Shown here: piece after piece, positions 27,072 to 34,536 of the stretch
Position numbering within the stretch: the stretch's first letter is position 1
Layout: the number at the start of each line of letters is the position of its first letter
DNA from: Candidatus Stygibacter australis
Lineage (GTDB): Bacteria > Cloacimonadota > Cloacimonadia > Cloacimonadales > TCS61
Direction: 5' to 3'
Length of the DNA stretch: 59,469 bases
Assembly (NCBI GenBank): GCA_030765845.1
Contig: JAVCDJ010000037.1
Location: 1 to 59,469 of the forward strand
The notes under the pieces: model-generated
What the model was told of the DNA's origin: nothing
The model's input: only the letters and a program-made list of their open reading frames with translations
Databases searched by the model: none
Program-made: the position numbers and the translations under genes

Positions 27072-27270
27072 TCTCATTAACCACCAACTTTAGTTGGTGG
27101 AATATATATACGAACGATGTGTAGTCACTTTAGTGACTTCAATATATTTTATATATAATTATGTAATTATCAAATAAATAATTTAAGGATAGATTTCTAA
27201 AAGTGGCTGAAGCCACTATATGTTTATGTTATATTCCGCTCACCCGATTAAAAATCGGGTGTTAATGAGA
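27072..27270. repeat. REP/REPIN-like element of four hairpins
   Basis: TCTCATTAA (27072-27080) and TTAATGAGA (27262-27270) frame four short perfect hairpins: CCACCAACT/AGTTGGTGG (27081-27100), AGTCACT/AGTGACT (27123-27138), AGTGGCT/AGCCACT (27202-27217) and CACCCGAT/ATCGGGTG (27241-27261). Loops are TT, TT, GA and TAAAA. This is the architecture of REP/REPIN-type elements moved by IS200-like (RAYT) transposases; no such transposase is in the window. The rest of 27009-27414 is A+T-rich and empty. Confidence 0.6.
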
Positions 27271-27361
27271 TTGAGAAAATTAACAACTGAGATGATGTTT
27301 AACTTATATAATATCATATTGTTAGACAATATAATTCCCAAAAGCAGGGGGACTATTGTAT

Positions 27362-27388
27362 AAAAAAAACCTCCCGGATGGGAGGTTT
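27362..27388 (-). terminator. Rho-independent terminator of the translation cluster
   Basis: AAACCTCCC (27367-27375) and GGGAGGTTT (27380-27388) pair around GGAT. On the minus strand the stem runs into an eight-T tract, right after the ferredoxin gene. Confidence 0.88.
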
Positions 27389-27414
27389 AATTAATATTAC
27401 ACCAGAGTGATCAG

Positions 27415-27606
27415 TTATTTACCCTTGATAGCCTCTATAGGGCAGGCAACTTTGCATTTTCCACAATTGATGCAGGCATCGGTGATGATATATTGTTCTT
27501 CACCTTCTTCAATAGCAGATATGGGGCACACATCCAGGCAGATACCGCACATGATGCACTCGCTGGTGATAAAATAATAGACTTTTTTCTCATTCTTTTT
27601 ATCCAT
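27415..27606 (-). CDS. 2[4Fe-4S] ferredoxin
   Basis: 63 aa. Two clusters, CIMCGICLDVCP and CINCGKCKVACP, give the classic CxxCxxCxxxCP pair binding two [4Fe-4S] clusters. Length is usual for a clostridial-type ferredoxin. It acts as a soluble low-potential electron carrier in anaerobic metabolism. It lies 5 nt after frr in the same direction and ends at a strong terminator, so it is the last gene of the translation cluster, an unusual but simple arrangement. Confidence 0.93.
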   Translation of the reverse strand: MDKKNEKKVYYFITSECIMCGICLDVCPISAIEEGEEQYIITDACINCGKCKVACPIEAIKGK

Positions 27607-27611
27607 TTGAG

Positions 27612-28169
27612 TTAAACTTCCATAATTTCGTTTTCTTTAGTTTTTGCAACTTCCGAGATCTTATCAGTCCATTTATCAGTGATCTCCTGAATTTTTTTCA
27701 TCCCGAGTTTGAGATCATCTTCAGTAATATCACTTGATTTTTCCTTATTTTTGAGATCATCATTAGAGTCACGTCTAATGTTTCTAACAGCAATTTTCCC
27801 TTCTTCAGCCATTTTTTTAACCTGCTTCACGATGTCTTTTCTGGTTTCTTCTGTAAGCGGTTGAAAGGGAAGCCTGATAACGTTTCCGTCATTTTCCGGA
27901 GTAACCCCGATATTCGAAGCCAGGATAGCCTTTTCGATCAAGGGAAGTGAAGTTTTATCCCATGGTTGAATAACAATTAATCTTGGCTCAGGGATAGTGA
28001 CATTGCAAAGCTGTTTGATTGGTGACTGCTGTCCATAGTAATCGATCGAAATATTATCCAGGGCAGCAGTATTTGCTCTGCCGGTTCTGGTTGTAGCGAA
28101 TTTCCTGAGTACAGCATCATAAGCTGCTTCCATATTCAGGTCAAATTCGAGAATTATTTCATCCATCAT
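27612..28169 (-). CDS. frr: Ribosome recycling factor
   Basis: 185 aa when started at ATG 28169, which has AGGAG 7 nt upstream; a longer start at 28190 lacks an SD. It has LRKFATTRTGRANTAALDNISIDYYGQ, IPEPRLIVIQPWD, GVTPENDGNVIRLPFQPLTEETRKDIVKQVKK and AVRNIRRDSND, all RRF hallmarks. With EF-G it splits post-termination ribosomes. It follows pyrH in the conserved order. Confidence 0.97.
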   Translation of the reverse strand: MMDEIILEFDLNMEAAYDAVLRKFATTRTGRANTAALDNISIDYYGQQSPIKQLCNVTIPEPRLIVIQPWDKTSLPLIEKAILASNIGVTPENDGNVIRLPFQPLTEETRKDIVKQVKKMAEEGKIAVRNIRRDSNDDLKNKEKSSDITEDDLKLGMKKIQEITDKWTDKISEVAKTKENEIMEV

Positions 28170-28205
28170 AAAAGAACTCCTTTGGGGCAATCACCCCGAT
28201 TGATC

Positions 28206-28922
28206 TCAGGCATGCACAAGTGTGCCGACTGAGGGCTCCAGAATAGCCTTAAGTATCATTGCCGGGTCAGAGATATTAAATATCTTGATGGGCATCATAT
28301 TATCCCTGGCAAGTGAAAAGGCTGTCATATCCATGATCTGCAGCTGATCGGCAAGTGCCTGATCATAAGTTACATCTTTAAGCAGTACGGCATCTTTATT
28401 CTTTTTAGGATCAGAAGTGTAAACTCCATCGACCTTAGTACCTTTAAGGACAAGGTCTGCATTCAATTCAACCGCTCTCAGAACCGCTGCTGTATCTGTG
28501 GTGAAAAAAGGATTCGAAGTTCCGGCGCAAAAGAAACAGATATTTCCTTTATTAAAAGAATGAAGAGCAGTTTCTGCCGTAAAAAATCTTACTATCTTAT
28601 CACATTGAACAGCCGAGAATATTTCAGCCCGGTGGTTCTTTGTATTTAATATATCCGCCATCAGAAGCGTATTTTGAATAGTTGACAGCATGCCAATATT
28701 ATCAGCGGTAGAGCGGGTGATTTTATCACCAAGAGAGGATGAACCCCTGAAAATATTACCGCCACCAATCACAACACCAATCCGGAAACCCTGGTTTCGA
28801 ACAGAGATGATACCCTCAGCGAGTTGCTCAACAATATTATAATCAAAGCCGAAACCACGCTTACCGGCAAGTATTTCACCGGAGAGTTTAAGTATTACGC
28901 TACCAGGTTTAAAGACTGACAT
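28206..28922 (-). CDS. pyrH: Uridylate kinase
   Basis: 238 aa from ATG 28922, which nearly touches the tsf stop. It has SVILKLSGEILAGKRGFGFD, GVVIGGGNIFRG, DNIGMLSTIQNTLLM, FCAGTSNPFFTTDTAAVLRA and GTKVDGVYTSDPKKN, matching bacterial UMP kinase of the amino-acid kinase fold. It phosphorylates UMP to UDP. Length normal. A GGGG/CCCC mini-hairpin lies between it and frr. Confidence 0.97.
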   Translation of the reverse strand: MSVFKPGSVILKLSGEILAGKRGFGFDYNIVEQLAEGIISVRNQGFRIGVVIGGGNIFRGSSSLGDKITRSTADNIGMLSTIQNTLLMADILNTKNHRAEIFSAVQCDKIVRFFTAETALHSFNKGNICFFCAGTSNPFFTTDTAAVLRAVELNADLVLKGTKVDGVYTSDPKKNKDAVLLKDVTYDQALADQLQIMDMTAFSLARDNMMPIKIFNISDPAMILKAILEPSVGTLVHA

Positions 28923-28924
28923 GA

Positions 28925-29518
28925 TCAAGCACCGAGTGAGAATCTGACAAATCTGCTTATCTGGATATTTTCACCCAACGTCACAATGGCGTCAGTAATA
29001 ATGTCCTGAACAGTTCTATCAGGGTCTTTTACAAATTCCTGGCTGAGCAGGCAATTGGTCTTTTTGTATTTATTAATCTGACCTTCCACAATACGATCAA
29101 CGATTTTTTCCGGTTTGCCATCATTAAGAGCCTTATTGCGATAAATCTCTGATTCCTCATCGATTTTGGATTGATCGAGTCCGGATTCATCAATTGCCAG
29201 AGGATTAGTTGCAGCAATATGCATAGCTATATTCTTACACAATTCCACAAATATTTCATTACGGGCTACAAAGTCAGTTTCGCAATTCATTTCCAGTAAA
29301 ACACCAAGTTTACCATTGGCATGAATATATGAATATATAAGACCCTCACGGGTTGTTCTTTCGGCTTTTTGGGCGGCTTTGCTGATACCTTTTTCTCGCA
29401 GATATTTCACAGCAGCTACACGATCGCCATTAGTTTCCTGGAGCGCCTTTTTACAATCCATCATGCCGGCTCCAGTGGTTTTTCTTAATTCCATTACATC
29501 TTTTGCAGATATATTCAT
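28925..29518 (-). CDS. tsf: Elongation factor Ts
   Basis: 197 aa, the short form lacking part of the C-terminal coiled-coil module of the E. coli protein. The N-terminal UBA-like VMELRKTTGAGMMDCKKAL, the core KYLREKGISKAAQKAERTTREGLI and EMNCETDFVARNE with the EF-Tu-contacting TDF are all present. It acts as nucleotide exchange factor for EF-Tu. GAAAGGAG is the SD. Confidence 0.97.
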   Translation of the reverse strand: MNISAKDVMELRKTTGAGMMDCKKALQETNGDRVAAVKYLREKGISKAAQKAERTTREGLIYSYIHANGKLGVLLEMNCETDFVARNEIFVELCKNIAMHIAATNPLAIDESGLDQSKIDEESEIYRNKALNDGKPEKIVDRIVEGQINKYKKTNCLLSQEFVKDPDRTVQDIITDAIVTLGENIQISRFVRFSLGA

Positions 29519-29565
29519 TATTAAACTCCTTTCAAATCTATTCTGTAATATAAAATCAGATAAAG

Positions 29566-29593
29566 GGGACTGAAAAACTGATCTTCCAGTCCC
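29566..29593 (-). terminator. Hairpin between rpsB and tsf (attenuator or weak terminator)
   Basis: GGGACTG (29566-29572 on the plus strand) pairs with CAGTCCC (29587-29593) around a 14-nt loop. On the minus strand the T tract after it is poor (CTTTATCTGATTTT). It may lower transcription of tsf relative to rpsB or stabilise the rpsB transcript end. Confidence 0.5.
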
Positions 29594-29606
29594 GTTAAAA
29601 TATTTT

Positions 29607-30395
29607 CTAAGAACCTTCAGGTTCGTTATTTTCTTTTTCTACGTCAGCTTCGGTTTCTGTCTGCTCAGTTTTGGCTTTTGCATCGGCATCGGGATCACTG
29701 GCACCTTCTGTAAGAATACCACGTCCTTCAATAATTGCATTTGCCATAATATCACTGATCAAATCAATTGCCCTGATAGCATCATCATTAGCAGGGATCA
29801 CATAATCTACGAGATCGGGGTCGCAGTTTGTGTCAACCATTGCCACGATTGGGATACCAAGTTTACGGGCTTCATTGATAGCGATACTTTCTTTCATAAT
29901 ATCAACTATAAACACGGCTCCTGGAAGTACATCCATAGCACGGATACCGCCCAGAGCATTGTTGATCTTTACAAATTCTTTGCCGAGTTTGTTATGTTCA
30001 AGCTTAGTGAACTGACTGATAGTGCCATCTTCGACGATCTGTTCATAATAATCCAGCTTTTCAATCCTTCTGCGGATAGTTTTCATATTTGTGAGCATTC
30101 CACCATACCAGCGGTTTGCCACAAAGAAAGATGCTGATTTTTTAGCTGCATTTCTTATCGCGTCTTTTGCCTGCTTCTTTGTGCCGACAAAAAGAACACT
30201 TTGACCATTGGTGACTGTCTCACGAATGAACATAAAAGCTTCATTCACAGCGTCCAATGTTTGTTTAAGGTCAAGAATATGGATACCATTTCTTTTAATA
30301 AAGATATACTTATCCATCTTGGGATTCCATTTATAGGTCTGATGACCAAAGTGAACCCCGCTTTCGAGAAGTTGCTTCATAGTTACAACTGACAT
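29607..30395 (-). CDS. rpsB: Ribosomal protein S2
   Basis: 262 aa. It has [68 protein letters not shown] and [26 protein letters not shown], all S2 signatures. The acidic C-terminal tail is longer than in E. coli. AAGGAG lies before ATG 30395. The 111-nt gap to rpsI holds small hairpins (for example CGGTG/CACCG) and could be an S2 autoregulatory leader, which is only an inference. Confidence 0.97.
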   Translation of the reverse strand: MSVVTMKQLLESGVHFGHQTYKWNPKMDKYIFIKRNGIHILDLKQTLDAVNEAFMFIRETVTNGQSVLFVGTKKQAKDAIRNAAKKSASFFVANRWYGGMLTNMKTIRRRIEKLDYYEQIVEDGTISQFTKLEHNKLGKEFVKINNALGGIRAMDVLPGAVFIVDIMKESIAINEARKLGIPIVAMVDTNCDPDLVDYVIPANDDAIRAIDLISDIMANAIIEGRGILTEGASDPDADAKAKTEQTETEADVEKENNEPEGS

Positions 30396-30506
30396 ACTAT
30401 CTCCTTAATACGGTTATAATACCACAGGCCTCGGGCAATACAATCCACCATCCGGTGAACACCGCTTTGCCGTGAACAGGTCTGTTTGAGTTGCCATCAT
30501 GGCTGT

Positions 30507-30893
30507 TTAACGTTTTGAGAACTGGAATCTTTTACGTGCTTTAGGCTGACCGGGTTTCTTGCGTTCAACCATACGAGGGTCACGAGTAAGGAATCCACCT
30601 TTTTTCAGGGTACCGCGTAATTCTTCATCGTACTTTAACAAAGCACGTGAAATACCGTGTCGGATTGCTCCGGCTTGACCGGAAAGTCCACCACCGCGAA
30701 CATTGACCTTAATATCTACCTTATCAGAAAGGCTTACGATATTAAGTGGCTGTTCTACAACCATTTCCAAAGTTTCGCGTGAAAGATAATTCTTCATAGT
30801 TCTGCCGTTTGCGGTACGCTTGCCTGTCCCTGGGGTAAGTCTTACCCGGGCAACTGCATTCTTCCTGCGACCAATTGCATCAAAATACTGCAT
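30507..30893 (-). CDS. rpsI: Ribosomal protein S9
   Basis: 128 aa. [26 protein letters not shown] at the start, [20 protein letters not shown] in the middle and the basic C-terminal [18 protein letters not shown] are canonical for S9. The final Ser-Lys-Arg reaches toward the P site. AGGAGG precedes the ATG. It lies 11 nt after rplM. Confidence 0.98.
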   Translation of the reverse strand: MQYFDAIGRRKNAVARVRLTPGTGKRTANGRTMKNYLSRETLEMVVEQPLNIVSLSDKVDIKVNVRGGGLSGQAGAIRHGISRALLKYDEELRGTLKKGGFLTRDPRMVERKKPGQPKARKRFQFSKR

Positions 30894-30904
30894 TAAATTT
30901 CCTC

Positions 30905-31336
30905 CTAATCAAGTGTAAGTGATTCAGGCTTCTGTGCCTGATGTGGGTGATTTTCACCAGCATAAACTTTTAGCTTCTGAAACAACTGTCTGCCGAGGAT
31001 ATTCTTGGGTAACATACCTTTCACTGCATGACGAATGATCTCTTCCGGCTTCTCTGCCATCATCCGCTTGTAGGATATAGTTTTTAACCCATCCGGGTAA
31101 CCGCTGTAACGCTGGTAAGTCTTCTGCAATTCTTTATTGCCAGTAAGACGAACCTTTTCTGCGTTGATCACGATCACAAAATCCCCAGTATCCAGATTGG
31201 GCGCAAAATAAGGCTTGTTCTTGCCTCGTATCACACTTGCCACTCGCGTGGCAAGACGACCCAATACCTGGTCAGTCGCATCAACTATGTACCAATCTTG
31301 CTGGATTTGATCCGCTTTTGGTATCAATGTTTTCAT
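30905..31336 (-). CDS. rplM: Ribosomal protein L13
   Basis: 143 aa from ATG 31336 with AAGGAG at the right distance; a longer frame upstream lacks support. It has [54 protein letters not shown] and VKGMLPKN, diagnostic of L13. First gene of the minus-strand cluster. Confidence 0.98.
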   Translation of the reverse strand: MKTLIPKADQIQQDWYIVDATDQVLGRLATRVASVIRGKNKPYFAPNLDTGDFVIVINAEKVRLTGNKELQKTYQRYSGYPDGLKTISYKRMMAEKPEEIIRHAVKGMLPKNILGRQLFQKLKVYAGENHPHQAQKPESLTLD

Positions 31337-31774
31337 TTCGACTCCTTTATATAACTTTCGAGACAGCAAAAATTTTATTAACCTGTTTTACTGTCAAGGG
31401 TTTAATGATGATATTAATTCATCTTCAACCTATATAAGCCCTGAATAACCCGTAAGTCCTATACAACCTATAGGTACTATACCCCTGATTTCAGAACTTA
31501 GATGAGGTAGAAATTTCAATATATATTTCCTGAAACACTCTCCCAAAAACAGCCTGTCAAGAACCAAACAGGCGTAACAACAAAGCACAATCTAACAAAA
31601 AAATGTCACTATGTGCTTTGTTGTTCCACTTCCCGGCCACCTTAAGACAGGGAAGATAGCTAAAGATATGATAAATAGTAGGATATGCAGTGATATGGCA
31701 AGTTTACATAATATTCAAGTTAAAATAAGATTAAATTGCATAATTAAGATATTATTTGGGGGTAAACGTTAAAA
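31337..31774. promoter_or_regulatory. Upstream region of the translation cluster with short repeats
   Basis: On the minus strand TTGACA occurs just upstream of rplM, with A+T-rich candidates for a -10 box at suboptimal spacing. 31433-31486 is a degenerate 9-bp periodic repeat (TATAAGCCC, TATACAACC, TATAGGTAC and so on). ACAACAAAGCACA-type arms at 31576-31589 and 31612-31625 form a perfect 14-bp inverted repeat with a 22-nt loop; it could be a REP-like unit or a structured RNA. Confidence 0.4.
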
Positions 31775-31891
31775 ATGTTAAATCTGGTAAGTAAAACCAA
31801 TTTACAGAGATTGATAGACATGTTTCCGGGAGGGAAAACACCGGGTTTTTCAAAAGTGTATCAGGCGGATGAAATGAAAGGTGAGAAATAG
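31775..31891 (+). CDS. Possible small protein (38 aa)
   Basis: A short frame starting MLNLVSKTNLQRLIDMFPGG and ending in KGEK. GGGGG lies about 13 nt upstream, further than ideal. No membrane helix, cysteine or known motif. It could be a real small gene or a fragment; the 100 nt between it and the M23 gene hold nothing else. Confidence 0.2.
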   Translation: MLNLVSKTNLQRLIDMFPGGKTPGFSKVYQADEMKGEK

Positions 31892-31994
31892 AGAAAAATA
31901 GAGAATGATAACCTCGGCAGCAGAAAATAAACTTGTCAGGAAAAAAGGATTGCCAGAAATTTCAGATGAATAAAATTTGCATGCTGGAGGCAAG

Positions 31995-32765
31995 ATGGGA
32001 AGTAGATCTGTGATACTGGTGATACTGCTTATAATAATACTGGCCGGGATAATTTTGTTTGATCAATTGCGGATAGGACGGCTGGAAGACACTTTAAGCA
32101 AGATAATGATACTATCCTACAGTGGAGATTCTCTGGTAGTATATCATCCCCTGAAGCTGGAAGAGAACGAGCTGTTCGTCACGCCTTCATTTGTAGATAA
32201 TTTTACAAAATATAAATCACCTTTCTGGGATGGTATCCGGGGAGATAACAGGAGTTTTCAAAATCTGATCAATGAATATGTACATAATCGGAATCAGGAT
32301 CATTATGGGTGTCCGCGTTCAGGCAAAGGTATCAAGAGAATACATGAAGGTATCGATTTATTTGTTCCGGAAAACACCGAGGTTTATCCCCTGGGAGATT
32401 ATGGGGTAGTGATTGACGTGAGTCATAATCCCAACCATCTGGAATGGGTAGAGGGTGAGAATGAGAAAGGTGAACTGGACAGTATTCAGGTGGAATATGG
32501 CAAGATAGTGAAGGTATTATATCCTGAGGGATTGATCTCGACCTATGTTCATTTGAATAAGGTGAATGTGGATATAGGAGATGAAGTACATGGAGATACA
32601 GTTTTGGGATTAACAGGAGTAACTGGGAATCTGGTGCGCTCGGGCAAGGCATCGCATCTGCATCTGGAATTACGTTATCTGGATGGCAGTTCATTTGATC
32701 CGCGTCACCGGCTTCATTATCGAGGCACATCATTTGCGGATTTTGTGAAGATGTTGAAGATGTGA
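31995..32765 (+). CDS. M23 family metallopeptidase, membrane-anchored
   Basis: 256 aa from ATG 31995, which has GGAGG just upstream. One N-terminal membrane helix (VILVILLIIILAGIILF) anchors it. The LytM domain has HEGIDLF (HxxxD zinc ligands), a conserved STYVHLNKV His and SHLHLELRY (HxH), so all catalytic residues are in place. Family members cut peptide cross-links of peptidoglycan or act in envelope protein maturation. No SH3 or LysM domain. The adjacent DUF1573 gene is also exported, which hints at an envelope role for both. Confidence 0.88.
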   Translation: MGSRSVILVILLIIILAGIILFDQLRIGRLEDTLSKIMILSYSGDSLVVYHPLKLEENELFVTPSFVDNFTKYKSPFWDGIRGDNRSFQNLINEYVHNRNQDHYGCPRSGKGIKRIHEGIDLFVPENTEVYPLGDYGVVIDVSHNPNHLEWVEGENEKGELDSIQVEYGKIVKVLYPEGLISTYVHLNKVNVDIGDEVHGDTVLGLTGVTGNLVRSGKASHLHLELRYLDGSSFDPRHRLHYRGTSFADFVKMLKM

Positions 32766-32831
32766 GTCGTGAGTCGTGAGTCGTGAGACGTGAGACGGGA
32801 GACGGGAGACGGGAGACGGGAGAAGTGAGAA
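32762..32831. repeat. Heptanucleotide tandem repeat (10 units)
   Basis: GTGAGTC x3, GTGAGAC x2, GGGAGAC x3, GGGAGAA and GTGAGAA follow without interruption, starting at the stop codon of the M23 gene. The unit drifts step by step, as expected from slippage. Copy number could vary between strains and would alter the spacing to the next gene. Confidence 0.9.
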
Positions 32832-32847
32832 GATAGGAGTTTTATAA

Positions 32848-33915
32848 ATGAGTAAATTAATTTTGATCGTGATAATGTTGATAAGTGTGGTATTTATTTT
32901 TGCAGAGGCTAAATTTGCTCCGGCATTACGGGAATATGATTTTGGTGAGATCTATGAGAAAGATGGACCGGTGAAATACAGTTTTGAATTTACCAATACC
33001 GGGGATGAGCCATTGCTGCTGATAGACGTTCATGCCGGCTGAGGCTGCACAACACCCAGTTGGTCAACTGGAGATGTTTTACCCGGAGAGAAGGGATTTG
33101 TGATGATAGAATTTGATCCGAAGAATCGGAGCAAAGTATTTCATAAATCAGTGCGGGTAACCACAAATGGTAATCCCCGGGAAGCGGTGTTGCGGATCAA
33201 GGGATATATAATCCCCGATCCTACGAATTTGCGTAAGCGGGTTGGAGATTTACAGATAACCCGGGCGGAATTCAATTTTAGCGAGATTTTGGATACGGAA
33301 ACGAAACTGGATTCGCTAATGATCAAAAATGATGGACCAGCCGAGATGTCATTGAAGTTAGAAGAAGATGAGATCCCCCCAAATATGGAAATAATAATTG
33401 ACCAGCCGGAATTAGGGGTGGGGGAAACCACCTTTATTCATAGTAAAATATGGGGAGATAAAACGGGTAAATATGGTTTCAGCCGGGCGCGGGTGAAGTT
33501 CTGTGATGACAATAATCCCCAGAAGACACTTGGTAATCTTCAGATCACTTGGTCACAAAAAGAGGATTTTGGTGCCTGGACCAATGAACAGAAGTCAGTA
33601 GCACCGGGTTTGAGATTCAAGCAGACAACATATAATTTTGGGGAAGCCAGTTACACTGAAGATATAATCTGCGAATTTTCTTTCAGTAATCGGGGCAAGA
33701 GCGATCTGATCATCAGAGATATTCGGTTGTCAAGCTTTGTGGAGATATTGAGTTATGATGAGAGTGTTCCTGCGGGAGGAGAGGGGAAATTGTCATTTAA
33801 GATCAATCTTGAACGGGCAGTAGGAGATTTTATCAGATATGTGACCGTGATCACGAATTGTCCTACCCAGAGCAGCAAAAGATTGACCATAAAAGGGAAA
33901 GTTATTGACAAATAA
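32848..33915 (+). CDS. DUF1573-type exported protein with in-frame UGA (candidate selenoprotein)
   Basis: Read through TGA 33040-33042 it gives 355 residues. Signal peptide 1-19. A DUF1573/ASH-like beta domain spans about 20-135, and a second related one follows after residue 220. The family consensus is ASCGCTTP-x-W; here the frame reads HAG-UGA-GCTTPSW, so UGA replaces the first conserved Cys and yields Sec-Gly-Cys. CCAGTT-GGTC-AACTGG (33056-33071) forms a hairpin with a GGUC loop starting 19 nt after the UGA, like the E. coli fdhF SECIS loop. AGGAG precedes ATG 32848. Without readthrough only 64 residues remain. The alternative is a recent TGC-to-TGA nonsense mutation. Confidence 0.7.
33056..33071 (+). 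promoter_or_regulatory. Candidate bacterial SECIS hairpin
   Basis: A six-bp perfect stem with a GGTC tetraloop begins 13 nt after the in-frame TGA. AACA (33051-33054) and TGTT (33075-33078) can extend the stem past a small internal loop. Distance from UGA to the apical loop (19 nt) and guanines at the first loop positions fit the usual bacterial SECIS rules. It lies inside coding sequence, as bacterial SECIS elements do. Confidence 0.6.
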
Positions 33916-34536
33916 TTGAGCAGATATTTAATTTGGTAGAGTAGAGTAAAGAGATCAATTAGAGAGAAGAGAGAGATATATAGCAATTAAACCAGAATGA
34001 GTAGTATGATTTTTGACCTGTGAGGGGTCGTAATTTTAATCAAATGGGAGAAAAATATCAAAATAATAGTGAGAGCAGTATATTCTGTGCAGGGAGCAGA
34101 GAATTAATTTGTAAGGTAATGTTATTGTGGTAGTTATGAGATTGGCTATAAGGAGTGATAAATGGCGTGTAATTTTGGAAGGGAGTGTAATCAATGAAGA
34201 TAGCGAATTATCGATGTAGAGAGGATATGGGTTAGTCTGGAAATAATGAATAATAATTATTTGACAGTTTTTTTAAAAAATGGAAAAAAGGTAAGAGGGA
34301 ATAATAAGAGTTCTAAGAATGGGAAAGTAATGGAAGTAAGGAAAAAAATATGAGGAGCCAAGTGGAAGAAAATTGATAATGAGAAACATTTTAGGAATAG
34401 AAGTCAGGCAAAGAGTAAGAAAAAGTTTAATCGCCACTATCGCAATGAAGTTGGAGCGGGAGGAGTACCCTTCTGCTTCTAAAGAAGACCCAAAAAAAAT
34501 GAAAAAGTTAATTTTCAATTTCAAAGGAGAGACTTT
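33916..34536. other. 621-bp spacer before the giant surface-protein genes
   Basis: Purine-rich on the plus strand, with runs of GAGA near 33950 and long A/G tracts from 34270. TTGACC near 34012 and TTGACA at 34261 could be -35 boxes, but no convincing -10 follows either. A 13-codon frame at 34499-34540 overlaps the next start (see findings). No other gene seen; AAAGGAG is the SD of the next gene. Confidence 0.4.

Noticed and set aside
27072-27270. Hairpin series considered as a CRISPR array
   Set aside because: The four hairpins differ in sequence, spacing is irregular and there are no constant repeats. It fits a REP-like element better.
32762-32831. Heptamer array considered as a regulatory iteron or origin
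   Set aside because: Units drift in sequence, no DnaA-box or replication gene is near, and the array abuts a stop codon. A slippage microsatellite is simpler.
33040-33042. TGA treated simply as the end of a 64-aa protein followed by an independent gene starting at ATG 33100
   Set aside because: The split would cut through a conserved DUF1573 motif. The second frame has no SD before its ATG, and both parts are in one frame with intact domain sequence.
34273-34524. Minus-strand frame of 83 codons before the 2130-aa gene
   Set aside because: Phe/Ile/Leu-rich because it is the complement of a purine-rich spacer. No SD; probably non-coding.
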